10,487 bases of DNA from an uncultured Collinsella sp. Its GTDB lineage: Bacteria; Actinomycetota; Coriobacteriia; Coriobacteriales; Coriobacteriaceae. Of this stretch, positions 1-5,948 are shown piece by piece. Every line of letters starts with the position of its first letter. Position 1 is the stretch's first letter. The position numbers and the translations under genes were made by a program. The stretch covers positions 1-10,487 of the forward strand of contig UQZC01000037.1 of assembly GCA_900545505.1 (NCBI GenBank), written 5' to 3'. Below the pieces are notes generated by a model, which worked only from the letters and a program-made list of their open reading frames with translations, had not been told where the DNA came from and did no database searches.

Positions 1-1
1 T

Positions 2-177
2 GCCGGAAACTACATCCCAGTTTGGAGGCGGATTGTGGGATGTGGCTTCCGCTTGGGGCCTGTTTGGGAAACTTTGGGACGGAATTTTGCTTTATTGTGG
101 GTCGCACTTTCCGCAACGTGCCTCAACCGGAAAGCGTGTCCCAGTATTTGCGCTCGAAATGGGATGGGGTTTCCGCC
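2..177. repeat. Cluster of imperfect palindromes, about 50 bp each
   Basis: Two clear inverted-repeat units lie here. In the first, positions 4-19 pair with 36-51 (one mismatch, one G-T pair) around a 16-base loop. In the second, 128-143 pairs with 160-175 with more mismatches. The right arm reads roughly TGGGATGTGGCTTCCGC. Related, degraded copies occur in the same orientation at about 75-90 and 98-114, making four right-arm copies in 140 bp. The left arm reads GGAAACTACATCCCA or similar. The cluster lies downstream of the acetate kinase terminator and covers no convincing gene. It resembles an interspersed palindromic repeat family of bacterial intergenic DNA. Whether other copies exist in the genome cannot be seen here. 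Confidence 0.6.
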
Positions 178-193
178 GTCCGCCTGCTAGCAA

Positions 194-227
194 AAAGGCC
201 TCCCGAGCTGCTGCTCAGGAGGCCTTT
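194..227 (-). terminator. Rho-independent terminator of the downstream acetate kinase gene
   Basis: Positions 194-203 are perfectly complementary to 218-227. An inner stem 205-207/214-216 closes a six-base loop after one mismatch. Read on the minus strand, the stem (GGAGGCCTTT arm) runs directly into a T-tract, as an intrinsic terminator should. It begins 22 bases after the stop codon of the 250-1428 gene. The plus-strand reading also ends in CTTTCG, so weak bidirectional action is possible. Confidence 0.88.
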
Positions 228-249
228 CGTTCGATCACAAGCGAACGCG

Positions 250-1428
250 TTAGTTGTTCTTGGTCAGACGCTCGACGTCATGGGCGATCATGTATTCCTC
301 GTCGGTGGGGATGACCATGACCGTGACGGCGGAACCGGCGGCACTGATGACCTGCGGGCCGTTGCCCACGGCCTCGCGGTTCTTGTTGTTGTCGATGCGC
401 ACGCCCAGCCACTCAAAGCAGTCGCAGAAAGCCTTGCGAATCGACCAGTCGTTCTCGCCGATGCCGGCGGTAAAGGTGATGGTGTCCACGCCCGCCATGG
501 AAGCGATCATGGAACCGGCCTGCTGCATGGCCTTGTAGGCGAACATATCGAAGGCGAGCAGGCAGCGCTCGTCGCCCTCGGAGGCGCGTGTACGGATGTC
601 ACGGGCATCGTTGGAGATGCCCGAGATGGCAAGCAAACCGGACTGCTTGTTCATCATGTCGTCGACTTCCTGGTAACTGTAGCCGCCCTCGCGCTGAAGA
701 TAGCACACGGTGGCCGGGTCGATGGAACCGCAACGGGTACCCATCATCAGGCCGTCAAGCGGCGTGAGGCCCATCGTGGTGTCGCGGCACACGCCATCCT
801 CAATGGCGGCGAGCGAAGCACCGTTGCCCAGATGGCACGAAAGCAGGCGGTGGCAGCGCGAGCCCAGGATCTCCTTGGCCATCATCCACTCGTAGCGGTG
901 GCTCGTACCGTGGGCACCGTACTTGCGCACGTGGTACTTGTCGCACACGTCCTTGGGCAGCGCGTAGGTGTAGGCGACCTCGGGCATGGTCATGTGGAAC
1001 GAGGTGTCGAAGACGGCCACGTTGGGCAGCTCCGGATACTTCTCGCGGCAATATTCGATTGCCGCGGCCTCGCCGTAATTGTGCAGCGGAGCGAGCGGGG
1101 CCACCTCAAGGATCTTAGCCATGACCTCATCGTCGACGACCGCGGAATCATCGAAGTGCCAGCCGCCCTGAACGATACGATGGCCAATGCCATCAATCGT
1201 AAAGTCGGTCTTCTCGAGCTCCTCGAGCACGCGAGCGATAGCAGAGCGATGATCGGGGAAAGGGACCTCCTCGGTCTGCTTGGCGCCACCGTTCTCGGAG
1301 TGGCCAAAGATGCCCATGTCCGAACCGATACGTTCGCAGTTGCCCTTGGCGAAAACCTCTCGGGTATCGGTATCCAAAAGCTGATATTTAAGGCTTGAGC
1401 TGCCGGCGTTGACAACAAGTACGTTCAT
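250..1428 (-). CDS. ackA: Acetate kinase, copy 1 (downstream copy)
   Basis: Cytosolic acetate kinase: acetyl phosphate + ADP to acetate + ATP, the last step of acetate fermentation. The protein has 392 residues, normal for the ASKHA-fold family. The N-terminal signature MNVLVVNAGSSSLKYQ is intact. Residues matching the catalytic set known from Methanosarcina acetate kinase are visible: N7, R84, H116, D141, H173, H199, N202 in HLGNG, R232 in GTRCGSIDP, and E377-E378 in IPTDEE. V86, L115 and P223 match the known acetyl-methyl pocket. The second signature is unusual, GHRIVQGGW where the family normally has HRVVHGGE. The ATG at 1428 has AAAGGAG four bases upstream. It is about 60% identical by hand alignment to the adjacent copy at 1593-2771. 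It has its own upstream gap and terminator. Propionate kinase activity cannot be excluded. Confidence 0.95.
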   Translation of the reverse strand: MNVLVVNAGSSSLKYQLLDTDTREVFAKGNCERIGSDMGIFGHSENGGAKQTEEVPFPDHRSAIARVLEELEKTDFTIDGIGHRIVQGGWHFDDSAVVDDEVMAKILEVAPLAPLHNYGEAAAIEYCREKYPELPNVAVFDTSFHMTMPEVAYTYALPKDVCDKYHVRKYGAHGTSHRYEWMMAKEILGSRCHRLLSCHLGNGASLAAIEDGVCRDTTMGLTPLDGLMMGTRCGSIDPATVCYLQREGGYSYQEVDDMMNKQSGLLAISGISNDARDIRTRASEGDERCLLAFDMFAYKAMQQAGSMIASMAGVDTITFTAGIGENDWSIRKAFCDCFEWLGVRIDNNKNREAVGNGPQVISAAGSAVTVMVIPTDEEYMIAHDVERLTKNN

Positions 1429-1479
1429 GAGACTCCTTTGCAGTGCAATACGGTCGACGCAGACCCCTTAAGGCGGCCG

Positions 1480-1512
1480 CATTTTAATAAGAAGTTATCA
1501 CAACTTGATAAA
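1480..1512 (-). promoter_or_regulatory. A+T-rich candidate promoter/operator of acetate kinase copy 1
   Basis: This is the only A+T-rich stretch between the two acetate kinase genes. It holds a perfect dyad, TTATCA-N5-TGATAA, at 1495-1511. On the minus strand the dyad is followed by TTATTAAAAT, which could serve as a weak -10. No good -35 hexamer is visible, so the exact promoter is uncertain. Placed 50-85 bases before the start codon, it suits a promoter with an overlapping regulator site. Confidence 0.35.
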
Positions 1513-1544
1513 TAGCTATCAGTCATATCGCCCAACGAGCGCAA

Positions 1545-1588
1545 AAGAGGGGCCGAACGGCGCTCGGTCGTCCAGCCCCTCCCCTCTT
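1545..1588 (-). terminator. Terminator-like hairpin after acetate kinase copy 2
   Basis: Positions 1545-1552 (AAGAGGGG) are perfectly complementary to 1581-1588. An alternative pairing of 1548-1553 with 1575-1580 is also possible. On the minus strand the stem ends in TTTTGC. It starts within a few bases of the stop codon of the 1593-2771 gene. The loop is long (28 bases) but can fold further, since it is G+C-rich. The likely role is intrinsic termination, which separates the two acetate kinase transcripts. Confidence 0.7.
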
Positions 1589-1592
1589 GCAA

Positions 1593-2771
1593 TTACTTGC
1601 CGTTGACGATGCGCTCGACGTCGGAGGCGATCATGAACTCCTCGTCCGTGGGGATGACGAAAATCTTGACCTTGGAATCCTTGGCGGACAGGCACCAAGC
1701 GCCGTCGCCACGCAGGGCGTTGCGGGCATGATCCATCTTGACGCCCATAAAGGCCAGACGGTCGGCCACGCCAGCGCGGACAGCCGGAGCGTGCTCGCCG
1801 ATGCCGGCAGTAAAGACTAGGGTGTCCATACCGCACATAGAAGTAGCCATCTCGGCAGCCTTGGCGGCAATCTTGTAGACAAACATGTCGAAGGCGAGCT
1901 GAGCATCGGGGTCACCAGCGGCGGCGAGCTCCTCGACGTTGCGGCAGTCGTTGGTCTTGCCGCCGGTCACAGCCAAAAGGCCGGACTTCTTGTTCATCAT
2001 CTCGTCGACCTCGTCGAAGGTATAGCCACCCTCGCGCTGCAGGTAGCACACGGTAGCCGGGTCGATAGAGCCGCAGCGAGTTCCCATCATGACGCCGTCG
2101 AGCGGGGTGAGGCCCATGGTGGTGTCCATGCACTTGCCGTCCTCGATGGCGCACAGGGAAGCGCCGGAGCCGATATGGCACACGACGACCTTGCGGGCCT
2201 CGCCGTTGGTCATCTCGGCGACCTTCTTGGAGATGTAGCGGTAGCTGGTGCCGTGGGCGCCGTACTTACGGATGTGCAGCTTGTCGCAAACATCCTTGGG
2301 AAGGGCGTAGGTCTTGGCGACCTCGGGCATGTTGAAGTGGAAAGCGGTGTCGTAGACCGTAACGTTGGGCAGATCGGGATACTGCTCCAGGCAGTACTCG
2401 ATAACGTTGGCCTCGGGGTTGTTGTGCAGCGGCGCCAGCGGGGCGACCTCGCGGATCTTGGCGAGGACGTCCTCGTCGACGAGGGAGGAATCACCAAAGT
2501 ACCAGCCACCCTGAACGATACGGTGACCAATGCCCTCGATCTTGACGCCGTTGGCCTCGAGGTCCTTCAGAACGACCTCGATGGCGACCTTGTGGTCGGG
2601 GAACTCGATGTTCTCGGTCACCTTCTTGGAACCGTTGGCAGCGTGGGTGAAGGTACCGCCGGTAAAGCAGACGCGCTCGCAGGAGCCCTTTGCGGACACC
2701 TTGTGGGACTTGGTATCGATGACCTGATACTTAAGGGTCGAAGATCCTGCGTTGACGACCAGAACGTTCAT
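1593..2771 (-). CDS. ackA: Acetate kinase, copy 2 (upstream copy), with an altered phosphate motif
   Basis: A second full-length acetate kinase of 392 residues, immediately upstream of copy 1 and transcribed the same way. It keeps N7, R84, H116, D141, H173, R232 and the IPTDEE end, so the fold and most catalytic residues are present. It differs at residue 202: the phosphate-binding HLGNG motif is HIGSG here, with Ser for the usual Asn (Asn211 in Methanosarcina numbering). It shares GHRIVQGGW with copy 1. Identity to copy 1 is about 67% over the first 270 residues and lower after that, so this is an old duplication. The ATG at 2771 follows GGGAG with four bases between. The enzyme may be an ordinary acetate kinase, may prefer another short-chain acyl phosphate, or may be kinetically weakened. 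No phosphotransacetylase gene is adjacent. Confidence 0.93.
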   Translation of the reverse strand: MNVLVVNAGSSTLKYQVIDTKSHKVSAKGSCERVCFTGGTFTHAANGSKKVTENIEFPDHKVAIEVVLKDLEANGVKIEGIGHRIVQGGWYFGDSSLVDEDVLAKIREVAPLAPLHNNPEANVIEYCLEQYPDLPNVTVYDTAFHFNMPEVAKTYALPKDVCDKLHIRKYGAHGTSYRYISKKVAEMTNGEARKVVVCHIGSGASLCAIEDGKCMDTTMGLTPLDGVMMGTRCGSIDPATVCYLQREGGYTFDEVDEMMNKKSGLLAVTGGKTNDCRNVEELAAAGDPDAQLAFDMFVYKIAAKAAEMATSMCGMDTLVFTAGIGEHAPAVRAGVADRLAFMGVKMDHARNALRGDGAWCLSAKDSKVKIFVIPTDEEFMIASDVERIVNGK

Positions 2772-2824
2772 GTGTCTCCCTACTAACAGGCGGTGTGGCG
2801 CCGCCAGGTTACATACGCTTCAAT

Positions 2825-2858
2825 AATAAACCCAAACGCCCTCGCGCTCGGGTTTATT
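2825..2858 (-). terminator. Hairpin between the HinT-like gene and acetate kinase copy 2
   Basis: AATAAACCC at 2825-2833 is perfectly complementary to GGGTTTATT at 2850-2858, with a 16-base G+C-rich loop. On the minus strand the descending arm is followed by ATTG rather than a pure T run. It lies about 60 bases after the HinT stop and about 50 bases before the acetate kinase start. Termination of the upstream unit is the simplest reading. A role in the leader of the acetate kinase mRNA is possible, because TATATA at 2865-2870 could be a -10 element upstream of it. Confidence 0.55.
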
Positions 2859-2918
2859 GCGTTGATATATAAGTTATCGGTGCTTGAGCTTCCGTTTCAT
2901 TGCACGGAAAAGGCGTCC

Positions 2919-3254
2919 TCAGATGAGGTTCTCGCCCAGGTTCTTGCCGCCGAGAACGTGCATGTGGAAGTGCATGACGGTCTGGCCGGCGTTGACGCCC
3001 TTGTTGGAGATGACGCGGAAACCGTCCTCCAAGCCCTTGGCCTTAGCGACCTCCTGGATGGCGTGAGCCATGGCGCCCATGGTCTCGGCCGGCACGTTAT
3101 CGGCGATATCGCTGTAGTGCTTCTTGGGGATCACGAGCGTGTGGACCGGCGCCTGGGGGTTGAGGTCGTCGAAGGCGATGACCTGGTCGTCCTCATAGAC
3201 AACGGTCGAGGGGATCTCGTGGTTGGCAATTTTGCAGAAGATGCAATCGCACAT
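2919..3254 (-). CDS. hinT: HIT family protein, HinT-like nucleoside phosphoramidase/hydrolase
   Basis: A small cytosolic histidine-triad protein of 111 residues. Family members hydrolyse purine nucleoside phosphoramidates and adenylated compounds. The catalytic triad HFHMHVLGG is at residues 95-103 (H95, H97, H99), and the DLNPQAPVHTLVIPKKH block at about 30-46 is typical of the HinT branch. The N-terminus CDCIFCKI carries closely spaced cysteines, a pattern seen in zinc-binding HIT proteins. I chose the ATG at 3254 because GAAAGGA lies seven bases upstream; a GTG at 3272 is in frame but would place that ribosome binding site inside the gene. It lies 49 bases after xseB. The cellular substrate is unknown. 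Confidence 0.93.
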   Translation of the reverse strand: MCDCIFCKIANHEIPSTVVYEDDQVIAFDDLNPQAPVHTLVIPKKHYSDIADNVPAETMGAMAHAIQEVAKAKGLEDGFRVISNKGVNAGQTVMHFHMHVLGGKNLGENLI

Positions 3255-3273
3255 GGTTGGTTCCTTTCTCACA

Positions 3274-3296
3274 GACCAAGGTAATTATATTTGGTC
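3274..3296 (-). promoter_or_regulatory. Candidate promoter with dyad between xseB and the HinT-like gene
   Basis: GACCAA at 3274-3279 and TTGGTC at 3291-3296 form a perfect six-base dyad around an A+T-rich centre. That centre reads TATAAT on the minus strand (3289 to 3284), a consensus -10. No consensus -35 is found 16-18 bases upstream, where TCGTTC lies. It could be an internal promoter for hinT with an overlapping operator, or simply a weak hairpin. Confidence 0.4.
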
Positions 3297-3303
3297 GGGA
3301 TGG

Positions 3304-3570
3304 TTAGAACGAGAGGTTGTCGTCCGTGTTGGCGGCTTCGCCGTCGGCAAGCACGTCGTTGCCGTCGACGTCCTTAAGAAGCACCGAGACCTTCTGCTCG
3401 GCATCGGCCAAGCGTGTGCGCAGGCTCTTGAGGAGCTCGACGCCGCGGGTGTAGCTCTCGAGCGACTCCTCGAGCTCCATGTCGCCCGACTCCAGGCTGC
3501 GGATGATGAGCTCCAGCTCCTGCGAGGCCTGCTTGTACGTAAGCTGCTCGACCGGGGTCTTCTCTGCCAT
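3304..3570 (-). CDS. xseB: Exodeoxyribonuclease VII small subunit
   Basis: Small subunit of exonuclease VII, which binds XseA to form the multi-subunit nuclease that degrades single-stranded DNA to short oligonucleotides in both directions. The 88-residue product carries the family core at residues 12-62: TYKQASQELELIIRSLESGD, then LEESLESYTRGVELLKSL and DAEQKV. The C-terminal 25 residues are acidic and probably flexible. The ATG at 3570 follows GGAAAGGAAATAGAT; a TTG six codons earlier is in frame but would include that ribosome binding site, so I rejected it. The gene follows xseA by 42 bases, the standard XseA-XseB arrangement and almost certainly co-transcribed. Confidence 0.95.
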   Translation of the reverse strand: MAEKTPVEQLTYKQASQELELIIRSLESGDMELEESLESYTRGVELLKSLRTRLADAEQKVSVLLKDVDGNDVLADGEAANTDDNLSF

Positions 3571-3612
3571 ATCTATTTCCTTTCCCAAAGGTTTATCACT
3601 GTAAAACGCGGT

Positions 3613-5064
3613 CTATTCGACCGTATTGACCGTTGCCGCAACGTTACCGTCTGCCATGCGCACACGGATGGCGTCGCCGGGCTTAAAGGTCTTGGCGCTC
3701 GTGGCCACACCATCAACGCTGTACGCGATGGAATAGCCGCGGGCGAGCACCTTGAGCGGCGACAGGGCATCGAGCGAAGCCGCTGCACGGCCCAGGTCGG
3801 ACGCTGGCTTGCTGAGCATCGTGCGCCCCTGATGCTCCAGGCGGGAGCTTGCGAGCGTGAGCGCATGGCGCTTACCATCGAGCCCCGAGGTGCTTGTAAC
3901 CAGACGCTCGGGCAAACGCTCAAAGTTGGAGCGAAATGTCCCGACCGAGCGTACTATGGCGCCCGACAGGCGATCGGCAGTCAGCGCAAGCTCCGATTCG
4001 CGACGCTCGACCATAAATGTGGGGTCGTTGAGGCACGGGCGGCACGCGGCCGCATCGAGCGCATCGCCCAAGCGAGCCGTATAGGTATCCCAGGCACGGC
4101 GCCCGCGCTGATCGAGCATTTCCAGATCGACCTGATTCGACCCGATCATCGAAGCCATCGCGGCGCCCAGACGCTGATGGCGCGCCTCGAGCACGTCGGC
4201 CAACTCCGTCATAGCCGGCGCCACCGATTCTGCCGCTGCCGTTGGCGTGGAGGCGCGGCGGTCGCTCACCATATCGCAAATCGAGGTATCGGGCTCATGG
4301 CCAATGCCGGTCACCACGGGCACAGGACAAGCCGCCACCGCGCGGGCAAGCTCCTCGTCGTTGAAGGTCATGAGGTCCTCAAAGGAGCCGCCGCCGCGCA
4401 CCAGCAAAATGCAATCCGGCGCCGGCGTAATGGCGGCGGCACGGTGCAGCCCCTCGATTAGCTCTGCCGGTGCGCCCTCGCCCTGGACCTTGGCGCCCAC
4501 GCAGACGAGCTCGACGAGAGGGTTGCGACGACGCAACGTGCGCTTGACGTCGTCGATTACCGCACCCGAAAGCGAGGTGACGACTGCCACGCGCGAGCAA
4601 AACACCGGGATGCGACGCTTACGCGCTTCGTCCATCAGGCCCTCGCGACGCAGCTTTTCGGCCAACTGAGCCACCTGCTGACGCAGCAGGCCCTCCCCCG
4701 CCAGCGAAAACGAGCGAGCGACAAAGCTCATGCGACCCGTGGCCTTATAGAGATTGAAGCTGCCCTTAAAGCTCACCTGCATGCCGTCGCGCAGATCGAA
4801 GGTGCGCTTAAGGTAGGCGCCCTTCCAGATGATGCAGTCAACGGCGGCCGAATCGTCCTTGATTTGGAAGTAACAGTGGCCGCTTCGGGCATTGGGACCA
4901 CGGAAGCCCGTGACCTCACCCAAAACGCTCAGCTGCGGAATAGCATCGAGCGCGCCGGCGGCGATCTCCACCGCTTGGCTCACGCTGAGCTCTTTGCGCT
5001 CCCGCTCGTCCGAACCGTCGAACTCGGCGGAAACGGCATTGCCGGTTAGGTTCCAGCCTGCCAC
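3613..5064 (-). CDS. xseA: Exodeoxyribonuclease VII large subunit
   Basis: Catalytic subunit of exonuclease VII. From the GTG at 5064 it is 483 residues. An N-terminal OB-fold (tRNA_anti-type) spans about residues 26-120, including SGHCYFQIKDDSAAVDCIIWKG. The catalytic domain follows with RGGGSFEDL at 223-231 and GIGHEPDTSICD at about 253-264, both hallmarks of the family. The long helical middle section and a short C-terminal barrel (KVLARGYSIAY) complete it. I chose the GTG because a full AAAGGAGG lies four bases before it; ATGs at 5082 and 5091 are in frame with weaker sites, and the RBS would then be inside the gene. Either way about 25-35 residues precede the usual family start at LSVSQAV. 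The partner subunit is encoded directly downstream. Confidence 0.93.
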   Translation of the reverse strand: MAGWNLTGNAVSAEFDGSDERERKELSVSQAVEIAAGALDAIPQLSVLGEVTGFRGPNARSGHCYFQIKDDSAAVDCIIWKGAYLKRTFDLRDGMQVSFKGSFNLYKATGRMSFVARSFSLAGEGLLRQQVAQLAEKLRREGLMDEARKRRIPVFCSRVAVVTSLSGAVIDDVKRTLRRRNPLVELVCVGAKVQGEGAPAELIEGLHRAAAITPAPDCILLVRGGGSFEDLMTFNDEELARAVAACPVPVVTGIGHEPDTSICDMVSDRRASTPTAAAESVAPAMTELADVLEARHQRLGAAMASMIGSNQVDLEMLDQRGRRAWDTYTARLGDALDAAACRPCLNDPTFMVERRESELALTADRLSGAIVRSVGTFRSNFERLPERLVTSTSGLDGKRHALTLASSRLEHQGRTMLSKPASDLGRAAASLDALSPLKVLARGYSIAYSVDGVATSAKTFKPGDAIRVRMADGNVAATVNTVE

Positions 5065-5133
5065 GCAGCCTCCTTTCGTCATCGTGCACATGGGCTCCGG
5101 CCCTGCGCAAATTTAAGTCCAACACATAGTACA

Positions 5134-5163
5134 GCGCCGCGGGGACACGAATCCCCGCGGCGC
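5134..5163 (-). terminator. Strong G+C-rich hairpin after the metallopeptidase gene
   Basis: Positions 5134-5144 and 5153-5163 form a perfect 11-bp, almost wholly G+C stem with an eight-base loop, 16 bases past the metallopeptidase stop. No T-tract follows on the minus strand (TGTACTATG), so it departs from a textbook intrinsic terminator. It may be a U-tract-less terminator, an mRNA-stabilising 3' end, or a processing site between the metallopeptidase and xseA. Confidence 0.6.
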
Positions 5164-5179
5164 CCAGCGACCCAATTTG

Positions 5180-5884
5180 TTATCGGTTGGAGTTTCTGTT
5201 GTAGCGAGCCATAAGATAGAGCAGCTGAATAATCGAGGTGAGCGCAGCGGCAACATAGGTAAGCGCGGCGGCCGTCAGTACCTTCTTGGCACCGTTGACC
5301 TGCTTGGAACTCATACCCGACTGCTCGATGTACGCCACGGCGCGTCGGCTGGCGTCAATCTCGACAGGCAGCGTAACGAGTTGGAACAGTACACTAAACG
5401 AGAAGAAGATCAACGCGAGGGATGTGAGCCCGGCAATGTTCATAAACAGACCCAAGAGCAACACGATGGTCCAGGTGTTCTGGGTAAAGTTGACGACCGG
5501 CACGAGGGCGGTACGTACTTTCATCATGGCATAGCCGCTTTGACGCTGGGCGGCATGGCCCGCCTCGTGGCAGGCGACGGCAACGCTTGCGACCGAACCG
5601 CCCGAACGGTTGGCATCCGACAGATACAGGTTGTTATCCTGCGGGTTGTAATGGTCAGTGAGCTCACCGGCGACACCCTTGATACCCACGGCATTGCAAC
5701 CGTTGGCGTCAAGCATGCGGCGAGCAACCGTGGCGCCCGTGTCGCCGTCCGAGCGAACCTTGGACCAGGTCTTGTACGTCGAATTGATATAGCTCTGCGC
5801 AGCAAGGCCAAGCACCGTGCAGACAAGAACAACCAGCAGGTACAGCGGGTCGATGCCAAAGCCGTAACCATAGTAATAAGGCAT
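5180..5884 (-). CDS. Membrane zinc metallopeptidase, YugP type (Zn_peptidase_2)
   Basis: A 234-residue integral membrane protein. A hydrophobic segment at about 12-30 is followed by a cytosolic or membrane-edge domain with the zinc motif HEAGH at 106-110, preceded by the conserved SVASVAVAC stretch. Further membrane segments lie at about 123-172, then LPVEIDASRRA at 172-182, whose Glu175 is the probable third zinc ligand. A last segment is at about 203-225. This order and length match the neutral zinc metallopeptidase family of Bacillus YugP. Substrates are not known for most members. The ATG at 5884 has GGAGG seven bases upstream, and that site is part of a predicted hairpin (5892-5918). It follows the RNase D gene by 64 bases and is probably co-transcribed with it. 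Confidence 0.9.
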   Translation of the reverse strand: MPYYYGYGFGIDPLYLLVVLVCTVLGLAAQSYINSTYKTWSKVRSDGDTGATVARRMLDANGCNAVGIKGVAGELTDHYNPQDNNLYLSDANRSGGSVASVAVACHEAGHAAQRQSGYAMMKVRTALVPVVNFTQNTWTIVLLLGLFMNIAGLTSLALIFFSFSVLFQLVTLPVEIDASRRAVAYIEQSGMSSKQVNGAKKVLTAAALTYVAAALTSIIQLLYLMARYNRNSNR

Positions 5885-5891
5885 GCGAATT

Positions 5892-5918
5892 CCTCCGAAT
5901 CGAGTTACACGTCGGAGG
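5892..5918 (-). promoter_or_regulatory. Hairpin overlapping the metallopeptidase ribosome binding site
   Basis: On the minus strand CCTCCGA (5918 to 5912) is perfectly complementary to TCGGAGG (5898 to 5892), leaving a 13-base loop. The second arm contains the whole GGAGG Shine-Dalgarno sequence of the metallopeptidase, whose ATG is seven bases further on. If it folds, it would mask the ribosome binding site and reduce initiation. Function is inference from complementarity alone. Confidence 0.5.
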
Positions 5919-5948
5919 CATTCTACCCACTCAACCGGCTAGGCTTCC

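Noticed and set aside
2..177. CRISPR array reading of the left-end repeats
   Set aside because: The units are internally palindromic with variable arms and irregular spacing, and there are no uniform repeats or equal-length spacers.
22..1398. Long plus-strand open frame (458 codons) opposite acetate kinase copy 1
   Set aside because: It is the antisense shadow of a clearly recognised gene in G+C-rich DNA; its product is low-complexity (rich in V, L, A, G, H) and matches no family I know.
1495..1511. Rex operator in front of acetate kinase copy 1
   Set aside because: TTGTGA occurs on the minus strand but the second half-site TCACAA is missing; the real dyad is TTATCA-N5-TGATAA, which I cannot assign to a known regulator.
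3223..4461. Plus-strand open frame of 412 codons opposite hinT, xseB and xseA
   Set aside because: It spans three recognised minus-strand genes and their gaps, with arginine/alanine/histidine-rich composition typical of antisense frames.
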